Shown: positions 10,160 to 21,637, numbered from the stretch's first letter. The stretch is 64,000 nucleotides of DNA from Sweltsa coloradensis (GCA_024449915.1 JAMZAV010003144.1:62001-126000); one strand, 5' to 3'. Numbers and translations are program-made. The notes: a model not told the origin generated them from the sequence alone.

Positions 10160-10339
10160 ACACCGGTCGTGAATAAGCCTAAGACAACCGAACCTACACC
10201 GAAGCAGGCGAAAGCAGGGAAGGGTAAACGGCGTCAGCCGCTCCAGGATATTCAACCGACAGGGAAGAAAGTGGTTACTCCGCGCGCGACGACCAGCAAG
10301 AAGACGGCCAAGCCGAGGAAACGAACAAAGACGTCGTAG
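10160..10339 (+). CDS. NIPBL: NIPBL, terminal coding exon
   Basis: Fifty-nine codons plus a TAG stop. It begins TPVVNKPKTTEPTPKQ, continues AGKAGKGKRRQPLQD and ends TSKKTAKPRKRTKTS. The tail is short, lysine/arginine/proline/threonine-rich and probably disordered, and could serve nuclear localisation or DNA contact. It differs from the long vertebrate C-terminus that follows the conserved segment, so the assignment rests on correct phase (0), a good acceptor (TTCATGTAG) and immediate succession to the recognised exons, not on sequence similarity. A skipped exon between 8143 and 10160 cannot be excluded. Confidence 0.72.
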   Translation, partial: TPVVNKPKTTEPTPKQAKAGKGKRRQPLQDIQPTGKKVVTPRATTSKKTAKPRKRTKTS

Positions 10340-10795
10340 GAAGGAAAAGTCCACTCTGCCGCGCAGCGATGTATTACTCACGCAGTTACACTATAATCAA
10401 TATTACTCAAAAGCAGCCTCACATGGAAGATCATTGAGGAGTGCATCAAAGTTCCTTTAAACAATCATGTCACGTTACATGTTTTGTCTTTTAGTTCTAG
10501 TTTTCAATAATATGGCTGTCTAGTGTCTAGTCATACATTTACTTGTAAATTCAATTATTAATCGTCTGTTGTGTACATAACGTGCAATTGAATTCTCATG
10601 TTTAGGCAACTTATCATGCCTAGACATTCCGTCCTAATGTGTTGTTACAGAAGAATCAGCTTCTATTGTATAAAAATATTTCTAAGGCTGTTGACTAAAG
10701 TATTATTTAAGTTTTATATCAGATACCGGTAACTATGTTACTGTAGTATAGAAGAGTTTTCTATCTGTCTGTGAAATAAAATATTAATGTTAAAT
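10340..10795 (+). other. NIPBL: NIPBL 3' UTR with poly(A) signal
   Basis: The sequence after the TAG is AT-rich and free of recognisable repeats. A canonical AATAAA lies at 10775-10780 (GTGAAATAAAAT), so cleavage is expected about 15-25 nt later. Further AATAAA-like hexamers near 10845 could be used as alternatives. Confidence 0.5.
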
Positions 10796-11086
10796 ATTAT
10801 AAAGATATATTTCAAAATAGGCCTATCATAATAATATTTTGAATAATAAATATATTGTACGTGGCAGTGCCTTAGTTAAATATCTAACTACATTTTGTTG
10901 TATGTAGGCCTATTAATGTTAAGTTTTATTTTCTGTTTTGTTTAATTGTTTGCCTTCTATGTAATGTCGGCTAATTGTACCTTTACTAAAGTGTTCATTA
11001 AATTAATTTCAATTACAACAAATAATTTTGATTTATGAATTTGATCATCATTATATTGTGAATTGGGCTCAGTAAAATTAGCATTA

Positions 11087-11205
11087 GCCCACGGCATTGC
11101 CATGTTAAACAACCGGTTCCAGATAGATCACCAAAGTTAAGCAACATCGGGCGTAGTCGGTACTTGAGTGGGTGACCACTTGCGAACACCACATGCTATT
11201 GGCAT
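11087..11205 (+). pseudogene. 5S rRNA-derived sequence (pseudogene or 5S-SINE head)
   Basis: The roughly 119-bp segment follows the order of animal 5S rRNA: GCCCACGGCATTGCCATGTT, ACCGGTTCCAGATAGATCAC, CAAAGTTAAGCAACATCGGG, TACTTGAGTGGGTGACCACT and GCTATTGGCATTT. The internal control region (box A near AAGTTAAGCAAC, box C near GGGTGACC) is largely kept. Several substitutions in paired regions and the lack of a T-run terminator argue against a functional gene. The following 200 bp may be the body of a 5S-derived SINE. Confidence 0.75.
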
Positions 11206-13449
11206 TTGGCAAAGGGGTGAGGTGAAGCAGATCGCCAAAGTGTGCCCCCGATACAGTAGACAACTATCTTGCATTGTCACCCTTAGCTACTCTGCGGAGA
11301 ACAATGTTCATTACATAGGCCTAGACTTATACTCCACATAGCCAAGAACATCATTCATGATTATGCCGAAGTAAGGCCCAGGTCCCAAGTGTAATTAATT
11401 TTGTTTTATTAGGCAACGTCTTAGTTTTGAATAAAGTTCTCCTTCGGGAGCCCCTTCATTAGGTATTTTATTGTCACTTCTATTTACTCCGTCAGCTGAT
11501 CAGCGTCTAAAAGGGTCGCCACGTTTGCACGATTTTTTATCATTCTTATTCCATTGGGGATTAAATAACATAATAAATAAATAAATTTTATTTAGAGTCT
11601 ACCCACTCAGTTAAATAACTGATTTTCAGTGGGGGACTTTAAATCAAAGCGACCAAACCAACCCTGTAGGCCCCGACGAACTAGACTGCATGAGTGCAGC
11701 ACTCGGCAAGTGCAATGACGTCCCCGTGACGTTTCAATGATACATTCGCACTCGGTGCATGCCAATGAAAAACCCCATAAGCTTATTATAGCATTTTCCA
11801 TTGGCATGCACTCAGCAAGTGCTGGGATGTCATTGTTGTCGACCTCCACTTGAATAATATTACAATACTGAACAAATGAAGATTAGATATTGCTTAACGT
11901 CTCGTATTAACCCATTGAGCCACCAGTTGGTTTTGCTTATTTTGCCCGTACGGATCCAGTTAAATCCGTATTACGGGGGATGGCACCCCGCCGCACCCTG
12001 CCTACGGGCCGAAATCGCATGAATGCACAAAATTGAAGGCCTAGGCCTACTGTTTTTAGTTCATATGCTTTGCTTTTCTAGTTTATATTCCCGCCAGCCC
12101 TAGGCCTAACTCTACTTGTGTCATCGTCTTATTTTATCTTGGTTAGAAGTACTCTAAGTCTTCATCCACATCATTATTATCGCTTGCATCATTTGCAAGC
12201 TAATCAACAACACTTCCTGAATCTCACAATATATCACGCTCATTGGAAATTCAGCACAATCGCCTTCAGATTCGCCATCTCGTAACATTCAGGAGCTTTA
12301 CGTCAGTTTTACGAAGTAAACAACAGCTGAGAAGCCTATTTCTGTTACGGCGCACCGCCTTGACAATTTGTAGGCCTTCATATTATTTGTAGTCGTCTGT
12401 GAAATGGCCGTGTTCGAGAATTTATCGGGGAAAAAACTCAACCACGTCGGTAAAAGAGTCAGCCTCCATATAGTGCTGCTATCTGTGTGAGATTGACTGA
12501 ACTACGCCGGTTTGGCGCGAATTCAAAGACGAACGGAACGGACACGGAACTGTTCCGTATGTCCGTTTTTGGGCCAGACTCGTGGAATACGGAACGGTTC
12601 CGTAAGTCAGCTCCAATGGGCTAATGCACTTTTGGCTATTCGAGACGATGAGTGGTAAAGAATGAAGTATGAACAGAAGGAAGGAGGGGAATCCCGGTGC
12701 CGGCATGTAGCCTACTCCTTTCAAAAAGTACCAAGGGTACCAACAGCTTAATGTCCCATCCGAAAGGATGGTGTAACTTTGACAGTCATATAGGTTCCTC
12801 CACTAACCCGGACTGCCGAGCAGACGTTGAGGAGAACGAAGCCGTTACACTAGCTCTCGAACCCTCCATCTGCTCTAAACAGCGATATATGTGAGTTTCA
12901 GGGCAAAGCGTTCACCCACTCTACCCCTGACCATGCTATTTGTTTAACTTCGGTGTTCCAGTGGGAACCGGTTAAACTATCTCGGCTAAACCGTTGGCTT
13001 ACAAATGAAGAGACATGTGGCATTTTGGTGCGCACTAGTGTAAAAAAAAGTGTAAGGGAAGTGTAAAATATAAATGGTGTGCTGATATTCAGCAATCGAA
13101 TCCGCTGAGCTAGCAAGGTGTCGCTTCCCTTCTTGTTCTTGCAGTCCGCTGACACGATCCCGTGCTCAGCGCAGTCCGCTGACACGATCCCGTGCTCAGC
13201 CGTGCATAGATTGCTTACAAGCGCAGTGGACGAGGACTGTGGCGGCTTTTACGGTGTGCAGTGTGTGCAATTTGCACACCTGATCAGTCATGAAAAAAAA
13301 ACTTACAAACCCAAATTTAAATATTATGAGTGAAACTTTTTAGTAAATGTTCTTTACTTTAAAGTATCTTCCATAAAGTACTTTTAAAACGTACACAAGT
13401 AGGCCTACTTGACCTATAATGTGGGGGTTACAAAATAACGATTGTTATA
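11206..13449. other. Intergenic DNA with small repeats
   Basis: No gene was recognised. At 11583-11660 a block ATTTTATTTAGAGTCTACCC recurs near 6355 and, reversed, near 14750. A hairpin centred near 11779 pairs TGCATGCCAATGAAAA with TTTTCCATTGGCATGCA. A perfect 30-bp tandem duplication occupies 13141-13170 and 13171-13200. Open frames here (12479-12724, 12898-13185) lack any recognised domain. Confidence 0.4.
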
Positions 13450-13457
13450 CTTGGAGG

Positions 13458-14040
13458 TAGGGATGAGTCGTTTAAACGTGCATGTAGAGTTTAAACGTTT
13501 GAGTTTTATATAAACATGTAAATGTGCGAGTAAAAAAAAATGATAATACTAAATTAAATTGGAGAAGGGTTGACAGGTTGGGAAAGCAAAGAGAACATTC
13601 CCAATCTGTCAACCCTTCTCCAATCTAACTAGCCGATAAAAATTTTTCACACTAGATACTAAATTAAATGTTATCTCGTTATTACTTTCGGAGCCTATAC
13701 GAATACAGGCTAACAAATTAGGGCGATAATTTTCTAAAAGTGCTTCATTTTGGTGGAGGTGCCGGGTCCCAAGCTGTATTAAGGCATCTTGTCAGTTACA
13801 CATGGTGGAAGTGCCGGGTCATTAAATGCAAGTGTGAGAATTAAACCATTGTTAATTATAAGTCGGTCGGTCATAAGTACAAAATTTTGATTTTTGCTGT
13901 AAAACCTAGGCCTCCCGCCTGCCAAAAATGTATATATATATATATTTTTTTTTTTTAAATACTAGTGCTTAAAAACGTTTAAACGAGAAAATTGCAAGGG
14001 GTTAAACGTTTAGGAAATTAAATGCCGTTTCCCATCCCTA
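13458..14040. mobile_element. Non-autonomous hAT element with 8-bp target-site duplication
   Basis: The ends are TAGGGATGAGTCGTTTAAAC and, at the right, GTTTCCCATCCCTA, giving a TAGGGATGRG terminal inverted repeat. The flanking octamers CTTGGAGG (13450-13457) and CTTGGAGT (14041-14048) differ at one base. Inside are a stem (13559-13626) with a 13-nt loop pairing TTGGAGAAGGGTTGACAG with CTGTCAACCCTTCTCCAA, and two GGTGGARGTGCCGGGTC motifs shared with the start of the window. It has no transposase. Confidence 0.75.
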
Positions 14041-14389
14041 CTTGGAGTGTAATCCAAATTTCGGAAAGTCTTAAAATAATGGTGGAACGCATTTAACTAT
14101 GATTGCTCTAAGTAATATGCAAGTGACAGTGCAGCAGCTACAATATAACCGACATCTTTGGTGTACTTGGCACTACAAAAAAAAAAAGAGTTCACAAATA
14201 AGAGAAAAATATGAAATAATTGAGCAAAGTCAAACTACCATGAACAAAATGTTTATGGAGGCTGTGCCGCCAACAAACTCCTATGATGAAGTCTACTTGT
14301 TAATGCGTTCGACGTATCAAATTGCACTCCTGCAATAATTGCAATAGTGTTATGGGGGCGTATGGCGTATACCCAAAAACGAAATACTC

Positions 14390-14932
14390 ATACTTGTGTG
14401 AGGAACTTTTTAAAAGAACCAGTTCCATTTTCCAGGAACTTTTAAGGAACTATCTCTTGGTGTTGAGGAACTTTTAAGTGGTCAAATTCATATTTTCAGG
14501 AAACTTTTTTAGGAAGTTCGTAGTCAATTTTGTACTTGGCAGTTAGCACCACTTTTCAGTATTCGAACCTTGCCGTTACGTACCATTTATAATTGTCATA
14601 TCATAATATGTATCATGATTCATGACCCTACCGCTCACCGTCCTCTTTGACAGCCGTACGCATGCTTGCAAGCTGCACGTCAGTCACTCTGCAGTCGCAT
14701 TAAACAAACTTATAAATAAAAGGGAACTTTTTAATCAGTTAATATCAGTTTTGAGTGGGTAGACTCTAAATAAAATTTATTTACTAAAGGAACTTTAGTG
14801 TCTTTTTACGAGGAACTTGAACTTTTTAGAGTTAAGGGTGTAAAAAGGAACTTGACCTTTATAAGTTATTTTTTTAATTGATGAACTGAATCTGTTAAAA
14901 GTTCCTTTTCAAAAGGAACTTCCCCAAGTATG
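14390..14932. mobile_element. Non-autonomous DNA element rich in AGGAACTTTT
   Basis: The left end TACTTGTGTGAGGAACTTTT and the right end AAGGAACTTCCCCAAGTA are imperfect inverted repeats. AGGAACTTTT-like motifs recur in direct orientation in between (near 14400, 14440, 14475, 14780, 14810). A block at 14740-14790 (GAGTGGGTAGACTCTAAATA) is the reverse of repeats near 6355 and 11595. The style is hAT-like, but no target duplication was confirmed. Confidence 0.45.
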
Positions 14933-15396
14933 TATATACCTCAGTAAACCTAAAACAAATTATAAGGGTATGCAATATATATGGTAATGTATTTTTTCTG
15001 AAATGAGTAAATCCGATGTCAAGTCAAAGCACGTAATTCAATTTCGCAATCAAAACTATCATTGTCACCATAACAAAATTATAAAGAAAACATGCTTAAA
15101 AACTTGTTAAAAATCCAATCATACTCTTAGAATCAAACATTTTCCAGGACTGCACCCCGGACTCGCACTAGCTGGGGGGCCTCCCCCCAGACCTCCCTTT
15201 GTACGAAAATAATATACTTTGCAGATGAAAGAGAGTAGGCCCATAAACAATGTTTGGATAACACACTGCACACCTGATACTCAGTTGAAAAGCCACCACT
15301 GGGCGAGGAAACCTCCACTTTCTAAGCGCAGTACTATCGAATATTGGCACCCAGTTACTGTACATCCTTGCTTGTAGACAACCAATGGCAATACCA

Positions 15397-15505
15397 TAAT
15401 ATTTAAAACAATTCAGAAATTTAAAAACTCCATTCCGACCGGGGTTCAAACCCAGGTCTCACACATTCCAGGTAGGCGCCTTAGCCAACTAGACCACCGA
15501 GACGG
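15397..15505 (-). mobile_element. tRNA-derived SINE, minus strand
   Basis: Read on the minus strand, an A-box-like TGGTCTAGTTGGCTAAGG is followed by a B-box-like GGTTTGAACCC. After GGTCGGAATGG comes a tail TTTTTAAATTTCTGAATT..TAAATAT. The acceptor stem pairs poorly, so this is not a working tRNA gene. The tail is shared with copies at 15546-15629 and 21963-22042, which defines the family. Confidence 0.7.
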
Positions 15506-15545
15506 TAACCTCTAACTACGAGTTATAGATTGAATGGATCAGGAA

Positions 15546-15629
15546 AGGCGCCTACCTGGAATGTGGGAGACCTGGCTTCAAACCCTGCTCAGGATAGACT
15601 TTTTAAATTTCTGAATTATAATAAATATT
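15546..15629 (+). mobile_element. tRNA-derived SINE, plus-strand partner
   Basis: GGCGCCTACCTGGAATGTGG and a degraded B box (GGCTTCAAACCC) lead to the family tail TTTTTAAATTTCTGAATTAT. It faces the copy at 15397-15505, so the two form a near-palindrome with about 40 bp between them. The A-box half is missing. Confidence 0.65.
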
Positions 15630-15630
15630 A

Positions 15631-16097
15631 ACAATAGGGAATATGCACCAAGTTCAAATATTGACGTGGGTGTAAGAAATGGATAGAAAACCACTTAAAA
15701 CGCCATTATACTGCAATTAAAAGCAATTTAAAGAAAATATTTTAAATTCTATTGAGGCTCAAAGTTTGTAGTATTTTATTTCCCGCGCAAACAGCACGTG
15801 ACGTCAAGATCTAGGTCTAGAGCACGCTAGAGCATTGTTGACCAATGGGCTTACATACATACTTAGATTGCACAGTTAATATCACTGTTTGGCATCACCT
15901 TATTGGCCGATTCGCATCAGTACCATATAGTGACGTAGATGCTCATTTTTCCCGCCATTATTATTGATGCAACTTTCAGCTTACTTTTATAAATGAAAAT
16001 CTTATTTAAATAATAAATAATATGATTAACGTATTCAGAATGAAGTCCTTAATGTAGTGGAGTGATAAAAAAAGTTAAGGTATATTTCCTATTCCAC
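15631..16097. mobile_element. DNA element related to 5336-6127
   Basis: The ends CAATAGGGAATATGCACC and GGTATATTTCCTATTCC are inverted. The interior has CACGTGACGTCA and TAGTGACGTAGATGC, like the longer relative in the NIPBL intron. It begins directly after the SINE tail at 15629. Confidence 0.45.
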
Positions 16098-16239
16098 CCA
16101 CTGGAGTGTTTTCCGACTAACCAAATCAAGAAACCAATACCATGTCTAGTTACTGTCATTGGATAAGCAAAGCAAAGACTTCAATTTCACTTACCCTGTG
16201 AAAAATAGCTCGTTTTTTTCTGTTCGCTCTCTACCGGGC

Positions 16240-16980
16240 AAACGGCATATTATGCGATCTTGATGAAAATTGGAGGGGACTTTCAGGAATCTCTGAACTT
16301 AGATCTGCCAAGTTTATGGGTACAATCAAAGAAATATTTCTCATGAATATCATACTTTTATGATTTTTAATTCGATATTTGGCCTGCGGTAGGGCAAACG
16401 GCTACTCCGACCTTGATGAAACTTTATGGGACTTAAATATTTAACCCCTTAGCGTTGCGTTATATGTCCATTAAACGGATCCTACTGTGCAGCGTAATAT
16501 ACGCGCCAATCCATCGTGTTGATGCGTTAATCGCCTATTATCGCAGCAGCAGAGGTCTTCATTCTAGTGATTTTCGTTGCTGTATTTGGTGGTAGATGAT
16601 CGTATTTTCGAGGCTATCAACGGGAATAGGAGCTATTGCTTCATCTGTGCATAGTGGCGTTCGCGTATGGGTTGTTATATATTTCATTACTGTCGGTTAT
16701 TTTAGATTCAGTATTAGTGTGGAGGGTGAACTGAATGATTTAATAATTACAGTGATGATACAAAAAAAAATTGAGATACTTGCAAAAATGCAAAGTTAAT
16801 GATAAGTTTCAATCTAGAGTATAAGATAAGGGCATTAACCTTAAAAATAAATACACAGGGGAAGAACAACTTCTGAAAATAAATTGCACAGTTAAGGGGT
16901 TAATGATTTTGGGGACAATCTAAGAAATATTTGCCATAGAAATAGTACCCAACGTGACTGGAAAGTGTTAGAAAAGCGGA
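16240..16980. repeat. Two diverged direct repeats, the second split by a piggyBac-like element
   Basis: Unit one (about 16240-16385) has GGGCAAACGGC, CTTGATGAAA and CAATCAAAGAAATATTTCTCAT. Unit two starts near 16388 with GGGCAAACGGCTACTCCGAC and CTTGATGAAA. It is interrupted at 16441 and resumes at 16904 with GGGGACAATCTAAGAAATATT. The identity of the repeat is unknown. Confidence 0.45.
16445..16899. mobile_element. PiggyBac-like non-autonomous element with TTAA duplication
   Basis: TTAA at 16441-16444 is followed by CCCCTTAGCG. At the other end AGTTAAGGGG precedes TTAA at 16900-16903. A CCCCTTA terminal repeat inside TTAA duplications is diagnostic of the piggyBac superfamily. The interior has a 67-codon open frame (16596-16799) without recognised transposase motifs, so the copy is considered non-autonomous. 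Confidence 0.75.
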
Positions 16981-18235
16981 CTAGTTCTATGAATCAGATG
17001 CTTAGGTCTACTAGGTTTAGTAACAGGTGGGTCTACTAGTTCATGCCAAATTAGTACTACTTGATGGCAGAATACGAAGTACAGTATTCAATAACCACCA
17101 TTATGCGGCCAGTCAGTGGCCTACTGAGCACCATCTGATCATATTTAGTCTTGTTTTTGCCTACTGACTATATCGGTTTAAAGGTGATTGGCTCTGAATT
17201 TTGTTACTTAATTTTCAAGTGTTAACAAACTGCCATTATAATTATTAATAATAATATATAATATACTGTTTGTCTACTACATTTCTCAATTAGATAGTAG
17301 GAACACTCACTAGGTTGAAATTGTAATATTAATACACTCCATATGAAATATGTAATTAGTACATATAAATGTATGCAGATAGCCTTAGTCACTATATAGT
17401 GCAATAATGTAAAACATCAAGCAACAATAATTATCAACATTATGTAACAACAAAGTACAGTACAGACGGCATCTGCTTTGAGGTGCTAGAAACTAGATAC
17501 GAGAATTTCAGGAAGGCTTTAAGCGGCGCAGTATCTACTAACTTTGGCGACTGGTGGGCATCGAATGCAATTTTAATATGACTACGATAGGTGGATAGGA
17601 AGAAATCACTTATTTTTCATCGCCTACAATGATAAAAAATATTGTACGACGCAAAATGTCAATATATCTGATAGCTAAGGTTCTTCCAGTAATATTGAAA
17701 TACTTTTTGTGAACCACCAAATGGTAGGTCTATTTCTACAGTGTCGAAAATGGCCAGCTGGCATAGCCCTAGACCTGCTTTTACAGTGTCCCAGCTTTTA
17801 ATTGTTTTTGAAAAACAGATCTTCAATTTCCATTGTTTCCTTGCTAAAAATGTTACTAACAGTTACAAGAAAAGAAAGAATATATATTCAATTGGTTTGA
17901 ACTGTCAAAGTGTTACGCAGCTTTGAGGAATCTTCAGTAAGATTAACATGTGTTTAGATGGCACCAATGCAATTTTTGTCCAACCAGTCGACCATGACAG
18001 TTGGTGTGACGTCATCTGAAACTCTCGTATTAAACGAAGCGATTGACAAAATGCCAGAGTTCATGGACAGTAACGAAAGAGGGTGATGACATGAAATGTA
18101 AATGCGGGCACAGGAAAGCAACAAAAACAAGACACATTTTATTATTTGCTGTAATATATATTATTATATATCATATTATCATAGATCATATCAACAACAC
18201 AATCATCATTAATGAACATAATTATTTAGTGTATT
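16981..18235. other. Intergenic AT-rich DNA
   Basis: No gene, RNA or clear repeat boundary was recognised. Short open frames at 17222-17404 (minus), 17741-17926 and 18043-18255 (plus) have no domain signature and sit in AT-rich sequence. Confidence 0.4.
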
Positions 18236-18236
18236 T

Positions 18237-19193
18237 TGAGGGACGCACACGATAATCGTTAATCAATAATGGATATAATTTTGATAATCGATAACCAAAA
18301 TTCATTATCGATTATTGAAATATCAAATATAGGTGGAACCAGATAAGCTGGCGGCCGTCAAGGTCAAGCGAGAGCACGGATGCCAACGTTGACAATTTAC
18401 ACACAACTGGCATTCGGTAGGGCCTACCATATTTGGTCATGTTATCGTGATATGTATCACATAAATCAACATTTTATAAGCTGTGAATAAAGTAGTTCGT
18501 CCCACAGAGTCAGTATTTTAGCGAAATAATGATTTTAAGTTATCACGATTACGAAAGTGTTTTTTTGCCTTGTTGGTAATGGTGTGTCCAAAGTTCCAGC
18601 TGTTTATAATGCCAACCTCGCCAGATGTGATGTCAATGTTTAGGAGCATCAAAATGTCTTGATTTTATTCGTACACTTCATAAATACTTTATTTTTAGGA
18701 TATATTGGGCAAGGCTTGGCTTTAAAACAGTCGTGTTTTTTTCCGAAAGCAGTTTTAGAGACCGTTATTTTATTTACTTTTTGCCGATCCTGTGGCCATA
18801 GTGCGTGGACGACAGTGCTGCGATCCCTCGGCGACCGCCACCTTATCTGGTTCCACCTATAATTGGTCAATAGTGGCACAAACCAAAACTCTAAATCCGG
18901 GAGATTATCTCACGTTGTGCCATGCACTGGCTGGGCTGATGGTGTCACACTCGAGATTTATGATTGGAAATTAGCTATCAGTCGAGAATGGAAGCCAAAC
19001 AAATGACATCGAAAACAGCGAGGCAGCAAACGGAATGTGATTGTATTTTTTTGACACACTTGCCACACTAGGTTTCACTTATAGGTCGAAACAGGCTGTG
19101 TTGGTGATATCTATATTATCTATAATATCGATTCGATAAGGACATTACAATTTTGATAATTGATAATGAAAAAAGTATCGATGTGCATCCCCA
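18237..19193. mobile_element. hAT-like element, host of a nested TIR element
   Basis: The left end GAGGGACGCACACGATAATC and the right end CGATGTGCATCCCC are imperfect inverted repeats. Subterminal ATCGATTAT/GATAATCG motifs occur on both flanks (18250-18330 and 19110-19180). The centre is displaced by a separate insertion at 18331-18863. Confidence 0.5.
18331..18863. mobile_element. Nested TIR element (TATAGGTGGAACCAG ends)
   Basis: TATAGGTGGAACCAGATAAG at the left pairs with CTTATCTGGTTCCACCTATA at the right, and similarity continues inward as GCTGGCGGCCG/CGACCGCCAC. The terminal TA could be a TA target duplication, as for Tc1/mariner-type elements. The 67-codon open frame at 18659-18862 has no recognised domain. 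Confidence 0.55.
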
Positions 19194-21020
19194 TGTACTT
19201 TATTAAATCCATACATCGAGTGGTAGGGCTTGAAGTTTGAGTTTGACGTGTCACCTCAAGATGGCGATATCGGTCTGTGTTGACATCATTTGTCTACTCC
19301 CTGAAAAAAATAAAAAATAAATAAGACAATGTTTTTTAATGGCACATGTTGCATGCAAGATTGTCCGAGGACTGCCAAAATCTTCTGTTTTCATAAACGT
19401 GCATTTTTGGCTTACTTGGCCATTATGCATTTTCTGGTTTTCCAGTATGCTCCCCCATAATGATGATGCCAGACATATTGGACCATGCCGTGACGGCTGG
19501 GGTCGAATCCCAGCAAGGACGCAGCAATCATGTCTGTTGGTCTCTCTGCAGACTGGCACCCACATCTGTAAACAACCCACTTCATGAGAGACAAGCAGTA
19601 CAATCATTTGCTTGGAAAATTTCTGGGCAGTTGGAATAAAATGGACAAAATTCATAACAATCGATTAAATAATTGACTACGCTACTATTACTAACACTAC
19701 TAAAAAACAGAGTGCATAAAATAAATAAAAACAACATGTATCAAATTTATATTAGGCCTACTGGATTTCTTGATTCTTCCTCTCTATAACCATTTGTCAA
19801 AAAGGTTTCATACCCAAAAAAAAAACTCGTCAAAATTTTAAAACTTGTTCCAATCTGTGACTTGTGTTGAAAAACGAATAGATGATTTCAAGAATCATTA
19901 GCACTCTCTATATAGCACGCAAAGCATTACAGAATCGGGAGTTCCACACGCTGACTAACATATGCTCAGTGTGTGGAAGACTGTGTCTTCCACAGAGTCT
20001 GCCACACACCTAAGCATTTGTCGGTCAGCATGTTGTAATTAACTCCTAATTTCCACGATGCTTAGAGCACGACTATGATTAAAATGAAAAGGTTATTTTC
20101 AACACTTTCCAGTATAAATCACAATTTCATTGTAGTAAACGGTAGATGGGGAAAGATTGATAGGAACCAACAACTTACCTTTAAAGTGTTAGGCAGTTGT
20201 GCTAGAGATGAAGACAGGTAAGTAATACAAGTACACAATGCAATATATTTTGGCTCACAGCCTCGTTCAATTAATTACAACTAAATTGACAGGGCCAAAC
20301 TATGAGGAAGATTTTAACTACACAGGCAATACTAATGTCTTGAAAGTAATCTTTCTTGCAGCTTGTTTTGAAGTCTCAATGGTCTATCACTACACTCCAA
20401 CCCAATGACATAAATAAGTTTCATGCAGCAAAGTGCTCGAAGCTCAGTCTCCTATCCTACACCCCGAGTGCTAGCGTGCCAATTAGAAGCCATCTTGAAG
20501 GGGAAAAAGGAGACTTGCCTTGTTACAGGGATTAGAAAATATGTAAACAAATGGCAGACATTTTTCATATTTGTTGTGTTTGTTGTTGAGCGGATGGGCG
20601 AGCACAAATTTACATACATTTAGACGGTTGTTTTCCCCCTTCAAGATGGCTTCAAATTGCTGCTGGCTTCCCACGGCTATACTGAAAGTCTAGCATATTA
20701 ATTGAATGTCATTGACTCTCAACCACACAAATGCTCCAACACATCATAACCACCCTGCATTTCCCCACAATACTCAAGGTTACTTACTACTTTGCTGGTT
20801 TCTTGATGACCTAATTTGTTGGTTGGTGTATTTACCTACCAAGGTAGCCAAGTGGCTGTTTCAAAGCTGACACAATTTATCTACAGCCTTTTTCTTCAAG
20901 TTTGAAGTTGACAAACTTTCAAGGTCATGATTAATAAAGAACAAACACATTTTAAAATAAACACAATTTTTTATTAACAAAATCATTTTATTGTAATATA
21001 TAAATACAGTTTATAAAAAA
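19194..21020. other. Intergenic DNA with a small foldback
   Basis: No gene was recognised. A small inverted pair, GAAGCCATCTTGAAGGGGAA near 20487 with TTCCCCCTTCAAGATGGCTTC near 20634, marks a short MITE-like foldback. A tRNA B-box-like GGGTCGAATCCC at about 19500 is isolated and was not called as a gene. Confidence 0.35.
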
Positions 21021-21027
21021 CATTAAA

Positions 21028-21637
21028 ACTAGAGATGGGCCAATTCCAAAGCTGACTCAGTCAATTCAACAGATTCTCTAAGAATCAATAAAAATTGGAA
21101 TCACATCACTCAAAATGACCCAAAATTGGGATTCAGAATCGCTCAGTAATAATTATTGTTATCCTAATCTTAAAAAGCACTTGTATTTGATGTACCATTC
21201 CATGTATTTGCACTTTCCAAACATTCTAAAACAAAATACATTACAGTTTTGGCTGAACGTTACTTGAAGTTAAAACACGGCCCGGTTGCCTTGCGTTGTG
21301 TATAATAAGACACTAAACAAGACAAACACCAACAACATAAAATAGACTATGTTTGTAGTAAGTCAAGGACTGAATTATAATTGTAAATTTAATTCATACA
21401 TTATTCTGGTAACCAACCTTCCTCAGACTGGTCTGTATGTGTTCATTGCCCAAGATTGGTTAGTATTGGATTGGATTGGATATTGACGTTAAGCAATCCA
21501 ATCCAATACTAACCAAGCTTAGGCATACACTGTAAATGAAAACATACAGACCAGTCTGAGGAAGGTTGGTTACCAGATAAGAATCGGAATTGAAATCGAA
21601 ATCGGTCAAATCTGGAATTGGTCTATCTCTAGTTAAT
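21028..21637. mobile_element. hAT-like element with internal long hairpin
   Basis: The ends AACTAGAGATGGGCCAATTC and GAATTGGTCTATCTCTAGTT are inverted. Inside, 21404-21576 forms a stem: CTGGTAACCAACCTTCCTCA pairs with TGAGGAAGGTTGGTTACCAG, and further in TTGGTTAGTATTGGATTGG pairs with CCAATCCAATACTAACCA. It has no coding content. Confidence 0.6.

Noticed and set aside
15430..15505. Functional tRNA gene on the minus strand
   Set aside because: The acceptor stem does not pair and the sequence continues into a tail shared with other dispersed copies, so it is a SINE.
19489..19520. tRNA gene around GGGTCGAATCCC
   Set aside because: Only the B-box-like stem is present; no A box at the right spacing and no acceptor stem.
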